Origin: Magnetococcus sp. PR-3
GTDB lineage: Bacteria > Pseudomonadota > Magnetococcia > Magnetococcales > Magnetococcaceae
NCBI RefSeq assembly: GCF_036689865.1
Contig: NZ_JBAHUQ010000002.1
Span: forward strand, 267,057-331,056
Reading direction: 5' to 3'
DNA: 64,000 bases
Below, piece after piece: positions 1-9,815 of this stretch (positions are counted from its first letter, which is position 1; each line of letters begins with the position of its first letter). Made by a program: the position numbers and the translations under genes. Below the pieces are notes generated by a model. It made no database searches. It had not been told where the DNA came from and worked only from the letters and a program-made list of their open reading frames with translations.

Positions 1-932
1 GGTTCATAACTTTCATAGCCTGTAGCCCGTTTAAATTGACGGGCTAACGGCAAGGTAAAGTTACCTATGCCAGAGAACAGATCAAGAACCCGCTCACCCT
101 TACCCACCCACTCAAGCACCAGATCCACCAGTTGGCGGTTCTGTTCAAAGTGGGCTTGGGTGAAGTCACCTGGCATAAACTTGAGGGTAGCTTCACCATC
201 CGGGCTATAGCGCATAGGTTCATTGTCAATAAAGGCAATGAGATCATCCCGCCGGCCCCACTGAATCCACACTTGATCAATCTTATTTTCTTCCGCAAAG
301 TTCTGAAGGATCTCTTTATCTTTAGCAGAGAGTTTTCTCAAGACATGGATAATCATGCCAAGACCTTCATCACCGCAGCTTAGATCTACCTGAGGGAGCC
401 GCTCGCGCACGCTCAACTTACCCACCAATTGGCGAATAGGTTCAATCATCTTTTCCAGTGTCGGGTGTAACACCGGACAGCCGGGCAGATCCACAATGCG
501 CTTGGTGGCTGTTTGGAAAAAACCCACCACAGCATGATCCCGTACCCAACGGATCTTTAGACCACACCGACGTCGATACTGGGTTTCAGGCTCACCCGGT
601 AACAGGGGCTGCATGGGTGGGTTTTCAAACTTGGCAATATGCTCAAGGGCCTCTTTAACAACCGCGGCTTTATAGTCATTTCTTGTTGGGGCATCCAGGT
701 GCTGTAGCTGACACCCCCCACACTGTTCATAAACGGGGCACAGAGGCTCAGTACGTTTAGGACTGGGGGTAATGATTTTAACCAGCTCGGCATGGGCGTG
801 GCGCTTACGCTTACTTTTAATTTCAACCTCAACCACATCACCGGGCGCCGTGTTGGGTACAAAAATAGCCATACCCTCGTGAAAGCCGAGGCCGGATCCA
901 CCAGAAGCAAGTTTGTCGATAGTGATTTCCAT
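1..932 (-). CDS. rlmD: 23S rRNA (uracil-C5)-methyltransferase, RlmD/RumA type (3' end missing)
   Basis: Translating the minus strand from the ATG at 932 gives an uninterrupted frame of 310 codons that runs off the left edge. The order of parts is that of the RlmD/TrmA family: an N-terminal TRAM RNA-binding domain (about residues 1-57), a [4Fe-4S] motif with Cys65, Cys71 and Cys74 (CPVYEQCGGCQ) and a later Cys in DLPGCP, then the insertion region, the substrate motif FTQAHFEQNRQLV and the start of the SAM-binding fold (DLFSGIGNFTLPLA). The Fe-S motif favours RlmD over TrmA. The catalytic Cys lies beyond the window edge and cannot be checked. The family methylates C5 of a uridine in 23S rRNA using SAM. 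It is same-strand with aroC upstream, 183 bp apart, so probably has its own promoter or weak read-through. Confidence 0.85.
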   Translation of the reverse strand, partial: MEITIDKLASGGSGLGFHEGMAIFVPNTAPGDVVEVEIKSKRKRHAHAELVKIITPSPKRTEPLCPVYEQCGGCQLQHLDAPTRNDYKAAVVKEALEHIAKFENPPMQPLLPGEPETQYRRRCGLKIRWVRDHAVVGFFQTATKRIVDLPGCPVLHPTLEKMIEPIRQLVGKLSVRERLPQVDLSCGDEGLGMIIHVLRKLSAKDKEILQNFAEENKIDQVWIQWGRRDDLIAFIDNEPMRYSPDGEATLKFMPGDFTQAHFEQNRQLVDLVLEWVGKGERVLDLFSGIGNFTLPLARQFKRATGYESYE

Positions 933-973
933 GGTGGTATGACCGATCTATAAGCTGGTATGTGGTAGGATTT

Positions 974-994
974 AGATCTTTATTTTAAAGATCT
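974..994. repeat. AT-rich perfect inverted repeat upstream of rlmD
   Basis: Arms AGATCTTTA and TAAAGATCT (9 bp, perfect) are separated by TTT. The repeat sits between the aroC stop and the rlmD start. There is no T-tract after it on either strand, so it is not a classical intrinsic terminator. It may be a processing or regulatory structure in the aroC-rlmD intergenic RNA. Confidence 0.45.
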
Positions 995-1115
995 TAGACA
1001 ATCTTTTCTCAATGACTGATACAACGAGATAATGATTCATGTGGCGTTAACGTGCCACCCATCTATGTTCTTTTTGGTCCATATGACCAATGAACACAAC
1101 TGCGGTTTAATAGCC

Positions 1116-2204
1116 TTATCCAAGCGGGCTACTGGCACGCCATTTCATCCAATGATCCGCCAGTGTCATGGCCACCATGGCTTCTGCAATGGGAACCGCG
1201 CGGATCCCTACACAGGGATCGTGCCGACCTTTGGTCACCACCTCGCAGGCTTGTCCATATTTGTCTACCGATTGACGCGGGACCAAAATGGAGCTGGTAG
1301 GCTTAATGGCAAAACGGATAACTATGGGTTGTCCCGTCGAGATACCCCCGAGAATACCCCCAGCATTGTTACGCATAAACTCGGGGTGCTGGGCATCATC
1401 TCCTGGGCGCATTTCATCGGCAAACTCCACACCGGTAGCCCGTGCACTGGACATACCTGCACCAATCTCCACCCCCTTAACCGCGTTGATCGACATCACG
1501 GCTTTGGCCAAATCCGCATCCAAACGATCAAACACTGGCTCACCCAAACCAGCAGGTAGCCCTTCCGCATGCACTTCCAGCAAAGCACCGACGGAGTTAC
1601 CCGCTTTACGGATCTTATCCAGATACGTTTCCAAGGCTGCAACAGAACCAGGATCTGGGCAGAAGAAACTGTTGTTCTCTGTTTCGGCCCAATCCCACCG
1701 GCTTGGATCAATATCCACCGGCCCCATACCCGTCAGGGCAGCCCGTATAGAGATACCACATGCCTGCTTAAGCAGTTTTTTGGCAATAGCCCCTGCTGCA
1801 ACCCGAATGGCAGTCTCGCGGGCACTGCTGCGCCCACCTCCACGATAATCGCGGTTACCATACTTCCGCCAATAGGTGAAGTCCGCATGTCCCGGACGGA
1901 ATTTATCTTTGATCTCACTGTAATCTTTAGAGCGTTGATCACTGTTCTCAATGATAAAGCCAATCGGTGTACCCGTGGTTTTACCTTCAAACACACCTGA
2001 GAGAATCTTAACCTGATCCTTCTCCTGGCGCTGGGTGGTAAAGCGGCTTTGACCCGGACGACGACGGTTTAAATCCCCTTGCAGGTCCTCTTCACTCAGG
2101 GACAACCCTGCCGGACACCCATCGACAATGCCCCCTAATGCCAAGCCGTGGCTCTCACCAAAGGTACTAACTTGAAACAGGGTACCAAATTGACTGCCTG
2201 CCAT
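1116..2204 (-). CDS. aroC: Chorismate synthase
   Basis: This cytoplasmic enzyme converts 5-enolpyruvylshikimate-3-phosphate to chorismate, the last shared step of aromatic amino acid, folate and quinone synthesis, and needs reduced FMN. The 362-residue product starts at the ATG at 2204, giving the family N-terminus [24 protein letters not shown] four codons upstream also opens the frame but has no family support. Conserved blocks are GESHG, the Arg-rich [17 protein letters not shown] and [10 protein letters not shown], all expected for the FMN and substrate pocket. Length is normal for the family. It is followed by rlmD and preceded by fabI, all on the minus strand. The 90-bp gap to fabI is compatible with co-transcription. 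Confidence 0.97.
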   Translation of the reverse strand: MAGSQFGTLFQVSTFGESHGLALGGIVDGCPAGLSLSEEDLQGDLNRRRPGQSRFTTQRQEKDQVKILSGVFEGKTTGTPIGFIIENSDQRSKDYSEIKDKFRPGHADFTYWRKYGNRDYRGGGRSSARETAIRVAAGAIAKKLLKQACGISIRAALTGMGPVDIDPSRWDWAETENNSFFCPDPGSVAALETYLDKIRKAGNSVGALLEVHAEGLPAGLGEPVFDRLDADLAKAVMSINAVKGVEIGAGMSSARATGVEFADEMRPGDDAQHPEFMRNNAGGILGGISTGQPIVIRFAIKPTSSILVPRQSVDKYGQACEVVTKGRHDPCVGIRAVPIAEAMVAMTLADHWMKWRASSPLG

Positions 2205-2294
2205 GATGCAACCCACTTTTAAACGTTGGTCTTAAACAGCAAAGGGGTCGGCACAGCGCCAACCCCCTTGGAAATTACGATTCTTTAGCGTCCA

Positions 2295-3077
2295 TTATTC
2301 AGGAACAGCCCGCATACCCACAACATGGTAGCCTGCATCGACATGCATGACTTCACCAGAAACCCCTGAACCCATGGAAGAGAGGAACATCAACGAAGCT
2401 TCGCCCACTTCCTGCTGGCTGATATTACGGCGCATGGGGGAGTTATCTCTATTCCAGTTCAAAATCTCTTTAAAGTCAGAGATACCCGCTGCAGCCAAGG
2501 TACGGATAGGACCCGCAGAAATGGCATTAACACGAATACCGCGGCCACCCATATCTACCGCCAAATAGCGCACACTCGCTTCCAATGCAGCTTTGGCAAC
2601 ACCCATCACATTGTAGTGGGGTAGTACCCGTTCAGCGCCAAGATAAGAGAGTGTTAGGATACCTGCGCCATCGGTTAAACGTGGCTCAGCGGCCCGGCAC
2701 ATGGAAACCAAGGAGTAGACCGAGGCTGTCATAGCCAGTTGAAAACCCTCTTTGGAGGTATCGTAGAACTTACCTTTGAGCTCCTCTTTTTTGGCAAATG
2801 CCACAGAGTGCACAATAAAGTCGATACCATCCCAATGCTTGGCTGATTCATCGATCACAGCTTGCACATCGGTATCGTCAGTGGCATCACAGGACATGGT
2901 GAAAGCAGCACCTAATTTTTCACCCAATGGTACCACCCGCTTGGCCATGGCATCACCCAAGTAGGTCATGGCGACTTCAGCCCCTTCACGCTTGCAGGCC
3001 TCGGCTATGGACCAGGCAATACTCCGGTCGTTGGCAACCCCGAAAATGATGCCCCGTTTCCCTTCCATCAAGCCCAT
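2295..3077 (-). CDS. fabI: Enoyl-[acyl-carrier-protein] reductase (NADH)
   Basis: FabI performs the last reduction of each fatty-acid elongation round, turning trans-2-enoyl-ACP into acyl-ACP with NAD(P)H. The 260-residue protein is a Rossmann-fold SDR with the FabI-specific cofactor motif GVANDRSIAW near the N-terminus. The active site is intact: Tyr145 in SYLGAE, Tyr155 and Lys162 in YNVMGVAK, in the Tyr-x6-Lys spacing typical of FabI rather than the Tyr-x3-Lys of general SDRs. A good ribosome binding site (AGGAG, 9 nt before ATG) supports the start. It lies between midA and aroC on the same strand, with about 150 bp to the midA stop, enough for its own promoter. Confidence 0.97.
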   Translation of the reverse strand: MGLMEGKRGIIFGVANDRSIAWSIAEACKREGAEVAMTYLGDAMAKRVVPLGEKLGAAFTMSCDATDDTDVQAVIDESAKHWDGIDFIVHSVAFAKKEELKGKFYDTSKEGFQLAMTASVYSLVSMCRAAEPRLTDGAGILTLSYLGAERVLPHYNVMGVAKAALEASVRYLAVDMGGRGIRVNAISAGPIRTLAAAGISDFKEILNWNRDNSPMRRNISQQEVGEASLMFLSSMGSGVSGEVMHVDAGYHVVGMRAVPE

Positions 3078-3227
3078 GGTACTGAACTCCTAACGCTATA
3101 AACGATGTACAGACTAAAGAAATGGCACAAGCAAACGCAGGCCATCTCCCTTTTCTCATCATGGATTTTCAAAGGGTAAACTTTAACCTGTAAGAACCTG
3201 TGGGTAAAGCGGTTTCAAGCATATCCC

Positions 3228-4406
3228 CTACAGACGGTGGCTTTGGTCCTTCATAGAGAAGCCTGCCAGTGGATCTTCACCTAAGCCACGGCCCATGGCC
3301 AACACCTTAAAACGTTCTCCCATAGCGTCGGGCATAATCAAGCGTGAAACCGTATGTCGTAGCTGAGTAACACGTTCACTGTTGGTATCGGCTTTAATCA
3401 CCTGCTCTAACCTCTGCAGAATGCCTAACCCCATAAGAAACCAACCCTGAGTGGTAAATCCCAACAGATCCATACCCTGTTCGCGCCCCACTGTCGACAT
3501 GGCTGAAAAATCAACATGAGCGGTCAAATCCATATCCCCAGGCACCAACCATGGGTCCATAATACGTTCATGGCGATGGTGCGCCATTAACGTGCCGTGG
3601 GGTAACCCGCTTTGATAGTAATCTTTAGCAACGTAGCCATAATCAATGAATAGCAGGGCACCCTGTGCAAGATTGTTAGAGACCTTTTGTACCCACGCTT
3701 GAGCATCTAAACAAAACTCTGTGCGCATACCGACATCCAGTTCAATGTCACGTGAGGTAAAATAATCTGCCCATGCACGGTCTGTCGGTTCAATAAGGCG
3801 CTCTGACCACTGTGTGCCATCCCAGTGTGCTGCAACCTCTTTTAAACCCTCTTCTGTCTGTTCGATCCATTGAACCGGAAAGGCATCCAAAATTTCGTTG
3901 CCATAAACAACACCATGGAACGCCCCCTCTTGCTCCCAGCTTTCGATATCCTGCACCCAACGCACTTTACTCAGGTTGACCTTACCTTGTTCCAACGTTT
4001 TGGCCTGCACACAGCGAAAATCTGGACTTTTCTCCAAGATAATCAAAGAGAGTGCTTCATAAAACGGTGGAAATTTTTCAGCAGTTTTTAAGACATCTAC
4101 CGCCAGTTTGCCACTACCCGCCCCAACTTCCATCATAGAGAAGAATCCGGGGGAACCCATACGTTGCCATACCTCTATGAACTGCAGTGTCAGCAGCTCA
4201 CCAAAAAGAGAGGTCATCTCTGGCGCAGTGGTGAAATCACCCTCTTTACCCAAACGCGCATACTTACGCATGTAATAGCCATGGATGGGATGGTACAACG
4301 CGTGTGACATAAACTGATGAAAACTCAACCAACCTTGGTGAGCTTTAGCCATCTCAATCAGTTCATGCTGAAGCGCTTCTGACGCAGCTGTGGGGGTCAA
4401 AGTCAT
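3228..4406 (-). CDS. midA: Class I SAM-dependent methyltransferase, MidA/NDUFAF7 family
   Basis: The 392-residue product matches the MidA/NDUFAF7 family (COG1565). It has the N-terminal HPIHGYY and GDFTTAPEMTSLFGE blocks (residues 39-70), followed by a SAM-binding glycine loop EVGAGSGKLA (93-102) and an acidic end of the next strand (ILEKSP). In mitochondria NDUFAF7 symmetrically dimethylates an Arg of NDUFS2, the NuoD homologue, and is needed for complex I assembly. The gene sits directly downstream of nuoN on the same strand, which makes NuoD an obvious candidate target here. A strong terminator separates the two, so midA is probably a separate or attenuated transcript. Function on NuoD is inference, family membership is clear. 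Confidence 0.85.
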   Translation of the reverse strand: MTLTPTAASEALQHELIEMAKAHQGWLSFHQFMSHALYHPIHGYYMRKYARLGKEGDFTTAPEMTSLFGELLTLQFIEVWQRMGSPGFFSMMEVGAGSGKLAVDVLKTAEKFPPFYEALSLIILEKSPDFRCVQAKTLEQGKVNLSKVRWVQDIESWEQEGAFHGVVYGNEILDAFPVQWIEQTEEGLKEVAAHWDGTQWSERLIEPTDRAWADYFTSRDIELDVGMRTEFCLDAQAWVQKVSNNLAQGALLFIDYGYVAKDYYQSGLPHGTLMAHHRHERIMDPWLVPGDMDLTAHVDFSAMSTVGREQGMDLLGFTTQGWFLMGLGILQRLEQVIKADTNSERVTQLRHTVSRLIMPDAMGERFKVLAMGRGLGEDPLAGFSMKDQSHRL

Positions 4407-4434
4407 GAGGAAACATTCAGTTAGGCTAACAACA

Positions 4435-4466
4435 AAAAGGGGATGGTGAAATCACCATCCCCTTTT
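4435..4466 (-). terminator. Intrinsic terminator of the nuo operon
   Basis: A perfect 15-bp stem (plus-strand arms 4435-4449 and 4452-4466, core GGGGATGGTGA/TCACCATCCCC) with a very short loop is followed on the minus strand by TTTTT. It lies 20 bp after the nuoN stop and 28 bp before the midA start, so it ends the nuo transcript. Confidence 0.88.
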
Positions 4467-4485
4467 CCAATACACATCTTCCCGC

Positions 4486-5943
4486 TTACATAAAAGCTTT
4501 GATAGTCGCTGTTGCGGTAGCAATGAGTGAACCCGGTAGAATACCCCAGATTACAATCAATACACCGCTAAGACCAACGATGGCACGGCTGGGGAAATCG
4601 ATCGTCATATCGAACTCACGCTCAGCTTCGTCAAAGTACATGGTCTTAATAATGCGCAGATAGTAGTAAGCAGAGACGGCACTAAACAGCACACCTAAGA
4701 TCGCAACGGTGTACATATGGGCATCAACAGCGGCCATGAAGATCTGCAGTTTGGCCATAAACCCTGCAAGGGGCGGAATACCTGCCATGCTGAACATGAA
4801 GATACCCATCAACAAGGCCAACCCAGGACGCTTGGCAGAGAGACCTTTATAGTCGTCGATCTCATCCCCAAAACCTTCTTTATTCAAGGCCAGGATAAGT
4901 GCAAAAGCACCGACATTCATAAAGATATAGATGGTCAGATACACCAAGACAGACTTATAGCCCATCTCGTTACCTACCGCCAAACCGATCAGTGCATACC
5001 CAACATGACCAATGGAGGAGTACGCCAACAGACGCTTAATGTTGCTCTGCCCCAAGGCCGCCAAAGAGCCTACCGCCATTGAGAGAATGGCCAGCAGCAC
5101 AAGGATAGGGCCCCAGATATTGTGCATGGAACCGAAGGTGTCCGCCAAAACCCGGAACAGCACCGCAAAGGCTGCGATTTTTGGCATCGCCGCCATGAAA
5201 GCTGTCACAGAGGTTGGAGCCCCTTCATAAACATCCGGTGCCCACATATGGAAAGGAGCAGCGGCAATTTTAAAGGAGAGACCAGCAATAACCAAAATCA
5301 AACCCATGGTTAATGCAGGACCTGCCTGTTGAGCATCGTGCAGGTAAGCGGTAATGGCTGCAAAATCGACACTACCCGTCACACCGTAGATCAAGGAGAT
5401 GCCATAGAGCAGAATACCGGAAGCCATGGAACCCAACAAAAAGTACTTCAAGCCCGCTTCGTTGGATTGAATCCGATCACGTTTGAATGCTGCCAGCACG
5501 TAGATGGAGAGTGACATCAGTTCGATACCCAGATAGAGCATCATAAAACTGCCACTGCTGATCATCAACATACCGCCCAGTGCGGCAAACAGGGAGAGTA
5601 CATAATACTCACCATTGCCCACTTTGCTCTTTTCCAGGTATTCCCAAGAGATCACCATGGGGAAGAGCGTGGCAATATAGAGCATGACCTTCATAAAGGC
5701 GGTCAAACGATCGTTGACAAACATGCCATCAAAGGTACTGGTATCTTCTGCACCCACACTAAGCAGGGTCAGAAGCATGGCCAACAGCAGGCTACCAGCG
5801 GCAATGCGTCGGATCCGGCGAACACCATCGGTGCCCTCCCACCAAGCACTGGCTAGAAGCAGTCCCATGGCCACCAAAGAGATCAGGATCTCAGGCAGCA
5901 TAAGGGCGAGGTTAATATCGGGCAGTTGAATCGCCATGGTCAC
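4486..5943 (-). CDS. nuoN: NADH-quinone oxidoreductase subunit N
   Basis: NuoN is one of three antiporter-like proton-pumping membrane subunits of complex I. The 485-residue product is hydrophobic throughout with about 14 membrane helices. The two signatures of the fold are present: a conserved Glu in LYLGIELMSL and the Lys helix LSFKIAAAPFHMWAPDVYEG, followed by APTSVTAFMA. The GTG at 5943 has GGAG about 5 nt upstream; an in-frame ATG two codons later (5937) is an equally possible start. It is the last gene of the nuoA-N series, 70 bp after nuoM, and is followed by the operon terminator. Confidence 0.97.
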   Translation of the reverse strand: MTMAIQLPDINLALMLPEILISLVAMGLLLASAWWEGTDGVRRIRRIAAGSLLLAMLLTLLSVGAEDTSTFDGMFVNDRLTAFMKVMLYIATLFPMVISWEYLEKSKVGNGEYYVLSLFAALGGMLMISSGSFMMLYLGIELMSLSIYVLAAFKRDRIQSNEAGLKYFLLGSMASGILLYGISLIYGVTGSVDFAAITAYLHDAQQAGPALTMGLILVIAGLSFKIAAAPFHMWAPDVYEGAPTSVTAFMAAMPKIAAFAVLFRVLADTFGSMHNIWGPILVLLAILSMAVGSLAALGQSNIKRLLAYSSIGHVGYALIGLAVGNEMGYKSVLVYLTIYIFMNVGAFALILALNKEGFGDEIDDYKGLSAKRPGLALLMGIFMFSMAGIPPLAGFMAKLQIFMAAVDAHMYTVAILGVLFSAVSAYYYLRIIKTMYFDEAEREFDMTIDFPSRAIVGLSGVLIVIWGILPGSLIATATATIKAFM

Positions 5944-6013
5944 ATTCGCTCCAATTCATCACGCATGGAATTGAGTTCAATTCCGCGTAAGGACACGCTT
6001 ACTTAATATCGGC

Positions 6014-7507
6014 TCAGTGAGCCGCAACCGCTTGGGTAATAGCTCCGGTCTTAACAACCTGAACCTGCTCCACAAGATGACCCACAGAAGCGTGGAAAGC
6101 ATCCAGGAACGGATTGGGATAAAAACCAATCCACAGCACCAGAATCATCAAAGGAACGAACAGTGCAATTTCCCGTGCATTAACATCCAGTAGCTTTTTA
6201 TTCTCTTCATGCACGATCTCACCAAACATAACCTGTTTGTAGAGCCAAAGCATGTAGGCTGCACCCAACACCAAACCCGTTGCCGCCACAAAGGCCACCG
6301 CCGTGTTGGCGAGGAAAGCACCCATTAAGATCAAGAACTCACCGATAAAGCCATTGGTTCCTGGCAGACCCACAGAAGCCATGGTGAAGAGCATAAAGAT
6401 CACAGCATAGATGGGCATACGTAAGGCAAGACCGCCAAATTTGGAGAGCTCGCGGGTATGCAACCGGTCATAGATGACACCAACAATCAGGAACAGTGCG
6501 CCTGAAACAATACCGTGGTTAATCATCTGCAGAATGCTGCCCTCAATACCCTGCTGATTAAAGGCAAAGATACCGATGGTAACAAAACCCATATGCGAAA
6601 CAGATGAGTAAGCAATCAGTTTCTTCATATCAGTCTGAACCAGTGCGACCAATGCGGTGTAGACAATGGCGACCAGAGAGAGAATGAAAATGAAATCTGC
6701 CATGTAACGGGAGGCATCTGGCAGGATTGGTAGTGAGAAGCGTAGGAAGCCGTAGGCACCCATCTTCAACAAAATACCAGCCAGGATGACGGAACCCGCC
6801 GTTGGTGCTTGCACGTGCGCATCAGGCAACCAGGTGTGTACGGGCCACATGGGCACCTTCACCGCAAAGGCGATAAAGAAGGCCAGGAACAACCACATCT
6901 GGTAGTTAAAGGGCAATTGGACGTTCATCAACTCCGGAATGGAGAAGGTCCCAGCGGTAAAGTAGAGGCTGATCATAGCGATCAACATCAATACCGAACC
7001 AGCCAAGGTGTAGAGGAAGAACTTCATGGCTGCATAAACCCGGTTCTTACCACCCCAAACACCGATGATTAAGAACATGGGGATCAGCATTGCTTCCCAC
7101 AGCACATAGAACAGGGCAAAGTCCAGCGCGCAGAATACACCGATGACAAAACTTTCCAGTGCCAGGAAAGCGGCCATGTATTCTTTAACCCGTTTCTGAA
7201 TGCTCTCCCATGAGGCCAACAGACAGATTGGCGTCAATAGGGCGGTAAGCATCACAAAGGGATAGCTAATGCCATCCACACCCATACGGTAGTGAATGCC
7301 CAGTGCAGGTAACCACGCAAACTCCTCAACAAACTGGAATTCGTGGGTACTTGGATCAAAACTGCCATACAGGATCAATGAAATGATCAGGGTAACAACA
7401 GAGATTCCCAAGGCCGCCAGACGTGCCAGATCAGCACGTTCACGGTCCACAAAAGCGAGAATCGCCAGTGCGCCGATCAAGGGCAGGAAAGTTAGAAGGC
7501 TCAGCAT
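6014..7507 (-). CDS. nuoM: NADH-quinone oxidoreductase subunit M
   Basis: This is the second antiporter-like proton-pumping subunit of complex I in the inner membrane. The 497-residue product has about 14 hydrophobic helices, the functional Glu in YVLWEAMLIPMFL and the Lys in the broken helix AVKVPMWPVHTWLPDAHVQA, plus the central Lys segment MKKLIAYSSVSHMG. Length and motif order match NuoM. It lies between nuoL (38 bp upstream) and nuoN (70 bp downstream). Confidence 0.98.
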   Translation of the reverse strand: MLSLLTFLPLIGALAILAFVDRERADLARLAALGISVVTLIISLILYGSFDPSTHEFQFVEEFAWLPALGIHYRMGVDGISYPFVMLTALLTPICLLASWESIQKRVKEYMAAFLALESFVIGVFCALDFALFYVLWEAMLIPMFLIIGVWGGKNRVYAAMKFFLYTLAGSVLMLIAMISLYFTAGTFSIPELMNVQLPFNYQMWLFLAFFIAFAVKVPMWPVHTWLPDAHVQAPTAGSVILAGILLKMGAYGFLRFSLPILPDASRYMADFIFILSLVAIVYTALVALVQTDMKKLIAYSSVSHMGFVTIGIFAFNQQGIEGSILQMINHGIVSGALFLIVGVIYDRLHTRELSKFGGLALRMPIYAVIFMLFTMASVGLPGTNGFIGEFLILMGAFLANTAVAFVAATGLVLGAAYMLWLYKQVMFGEIVHEENKKLLDVNAREIALFVPLMILVLWIGFYPNPFLDAFHASVGHLVEQVQVVKTGAITQAVAAH

Positions 7508-7545
7508 GATTGAAGCATCCCCTTTAATGGTTCCTTAATCGGACC

Positions 7546-9465
7546 TTAGCTGTAGAAGGTAGCCAGGGCCAGTACGCCAACAAACATGGCGAAGGCGTAG
7601 TGGTAGACATAGCCAGACTGCATACGCCGTAGCGAAGCACCCCAACGACCCAGGGTCCGAGCCCAACCGTTGACACCGTAACCATCAACAATGGTTTCAT
7701 CACCGGTTTTCCAAAGACCTCTACCCAGACACTTGGCTGGCTGAATTAACAGCTTGTCGTACATCTTGTCGAAATACCAAGCGTTGAGCAGGAACTGATA
7801 AGCTCTGGGGAACGCTTCAGCCATGGTTGCAGGCAATGAAGGCTTGACGACATACATGATAATCGCCAGGACCAGACCAATCAGAAACATAACAAACGGT
7901 AAATTTACAACCCACTTAGGAACATGGTGGGCATTGGCCAATGCATCGTGACCAGGTGCCAGTACAATGGCTTCTTTAAACCATCCGTCTGAGATAATAC
8001 CCAGCTTATAACCCGCCCAACCGGCGATAACAGCACCGACCGCAAGAATCAGGTTAGGACCACGCATAAACCAAGGGGCTTCATGGGCGTGATCAAAAGC
8101 GTGTTCATCTTTTGGCTTACCATGGAAAGCCATGAAGATGAGACGGAAGCTATAGAAGGTGGTCATACCCGCGGCCAGAATACCCATCCAGAAAGCAAAG
8201 GTTCCGGTCAGGGTATTGGCGGCGTAGGCAGACTCTAAAATGGCATCTTTTGAATAATAACCGGCTAATCCTGGGAAACCTGTTAAGGCTAAGGTACCGA
8301 TCATCATTAAAGCGTACGTCAGTGGAATCTTTTTCCACAAACCGCCCATTTTCCGCAGATCCTGCTCATGGTGCATGGCATAGATTACGGCACCAGCACC
8401 GAGGAACAGCAACGCTTTAAAGAAAGCGTGTGTCATCAGGTGGAACATGGAAGCCGCGTAAGCTGAAACACCAGCGGCAAAGAACATGTAGCCCAACTGA
8501 GAACAGGTAGAGTAAGCAACCACCCGTTTAATATCATTTTGGACCATACCCACAGTGGCGGCAAAGAATGCAGTCAAGGCACCAAGAATGGTCACCACGG
8601 CCAAGGCAAACTCAGAGAGCTCAAAGAGTGGGGAAGCACGACACACCAAGAAGACACCTGCAGTCACCATGGTTGCGGCGTGAATCAGTGCTGAAACCGG
8701 TGTTGGACCTTCCATGGCGTCAGGCAGCCACGTGTGCAAAAACAGCTGGGCTGACTTACCCATGGCACCCAGAAAGAGTAACAGACAGATCAGGGTGACG
8801 GTGTAGAACTCAAAACCCAAAAACTCCATGGTCTGGTTAAACTCACCACGACCGGCCATACCAAAGACCGCTTCATAATCCAGCGTACCGAAGATCAAGA
8901 AGATCGCCAGAACACCCAGTGCAAAGCCAAAGTCACCTACACGGTTGACCAAGAAGGCCTTGATCGCCGCGTTGCAGGCCGACTCTTTTTTGAACCAGAA
9001 ACCAATGAGCAGATACGAGGCCAAACCCACGCCTTCCCAACCAAAGAACAGTTGCAGGAAGTTGGGGGACGTGACCAACATCAGCATGGCAAACGTAAAC
9101 AGTGAAAGGTAGCTGAAGAACCGGGGATTATCCGGATCATCCTGCATATACCCAACGGAGTAGATGTGGACCAATGTGGAAACACCTGTCACCACAATTA
9201 ACATCACTGCGGTTAACCGGTCCACCAGGACACCCAAGGTAACCTGGAACTCCCCAGAGATGACCCAACTCCAAAATACTTCACTCACAGCAGGGCTATC
9301 ACCCACTGCAATGGCCATAAAGGCTTGGATAGAGAGCAACAGGGAAAGAACCATGCCCCCAATGGTGACCATCTGACTCATACGATCACCGATAATCCGC
9401 CCGAACAGCCCCGCGATCACAGAGCCCAGCAGTGGTAAAAGTACGATGAGTTTATACGTGCTCAT
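7546..9465 (-). CDS. nuoL: NADH-quinone oxidoreductase subunit L
   Basis: NuoL is the distal antiporter-like subunit of complex I and carries the long lateral helix along the membrane arm. The 639-residue product has the signatures FFGWEGVGLASYLLIGFW (Glu), GKSAQLFLHTWLPDAMEGP (Lys) and VSALIHAATMVTAGV, then NDIKRVVAYSTCSQLGYM. The C-terminal third (after about residue 490) is consistent with the amphipathic helix and last anchor. The gene follows nuoK after 42 bp. Confidence 0.98.
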   Translation of the reverse strand: MSTYKLIVLLPLLGSVIAGLFGRIIGDRMSQMVTIGGMVLSLLLSIQAFMAIAVGDSPAVSEVFWSWVISGEFQVTLGVLVDRLTAVMLIVVTGVSTLVHIYSVGYMQDDPDNPRFFSYLSLFTFAMLMLVTSPNFLQLFFGWEGVGLASYLLIGFWFKKESACNAAIKAFLVNRVGDFGFALGVLAIFLIFGTLDYEAVFGMAGRGEFNQTMEFLGFEFYTVTLICLLLFLGAMGKSAQLFLHTWLPDAMEGPTPVSALIHAATMVTAGVFLVCRASPLFELSEFALAVVTILGALTAFFAATVGMVQNDIKRVVAYSTCSQLGYMFFAAGVSAYAASMFHLMTHAFFKALLFLGAGAVIYAMHHEQDLRKMGGLWKKIPLTYALMMIGTLALTGFPGLAGYYSKDAILESAYAANTLTGTFAFWMGILAAGMTTFYSFRLIFMAFHGKPKDEHAFDHAHEAPWFMRGPNLILAVGAVIAGWAGYKLGIISDGWFKEAIVLAPGHDALANAHHVPKWVVNLPFVMFLIGLVLAIIMYVVKPSLPATMAEAFPRAYQFLLNAWYFDKMYDKLLIQPAKCLGRGLWKTGDETIVDGYGVNGWARTLGRWGASLRRMQSGYVYHYAFAMFVGVLALATFYS

Positions 9466-9507
9466 ATTCTTACGCCGTCCCTTCAGCTGGATCGGCCCAC
9501 AAGGTGA

Positions 9508-9810
9508 TTAACCCTTGAGGGTGTCGATCTCCTCCACGTTGATGGTGGTCCGATTACGGAAGAAGGTCACCAAAATGGCCAGACCGATGGCCGCTTCTGC
9601 CGCAGCCACCGTGACCACGAAGAAGGTGAAGATCTGACCGGTCAGATCATGCAGATAGTGGGAGAAGGCCACAAAGTTAATGTTCACAGCCAGCAGCATC
9701 AATTCGATACTCATCATGATGCTGATCACATTTTTGCGGTTAAGGAAGATACCAAACACCCCAATGGTGAACAGCATCGCCGCCAGAACCAGATAGGCAT
9801 TGAGACTCAT
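9508..9810 (-). CDS. nuoK: NADH-quinone oxidoreductase subunit K
   Basis: NuoK is a small three-helix membrane subunit of complex I (100 residues here, the usual length). The two buried acidic residues of the family are seen in [16 protein letters not shown] and [13 protein letters not shown]. The start MSLNAYLVL is typical. It begins 5 bp after the nuoJ stop, so the two are translationally close. Confidence 0.98.
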   Translation of the reverse strand: MSLNAYLVLAAMLFTIGVFGIFLNRKNVISIMMSIELMLLAVNINFVAFSHYLHDLTGQIFTFFVVTVAAAEAAIGLAILVTFFRNRTTINVEEIDTLKG

Positions 9811-9815
9811 GGTGT

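Noticed and set aside
974..994. Reading the AT-rich inverted repeat before rlmD as an intrinsic terminator of aroC
   Set aside because: The stem is AT-rich and has no T-tract after it on the minus strand; kept only as an inverted repeat.
1032..2000. Plus-strand open frames (about 140-190 codons) over aroC
   Set aside because: They lie antisense to a full-length chorismate synthase, have no ribosome binding site, and their composition is that of a reverse-complemented coding frame.
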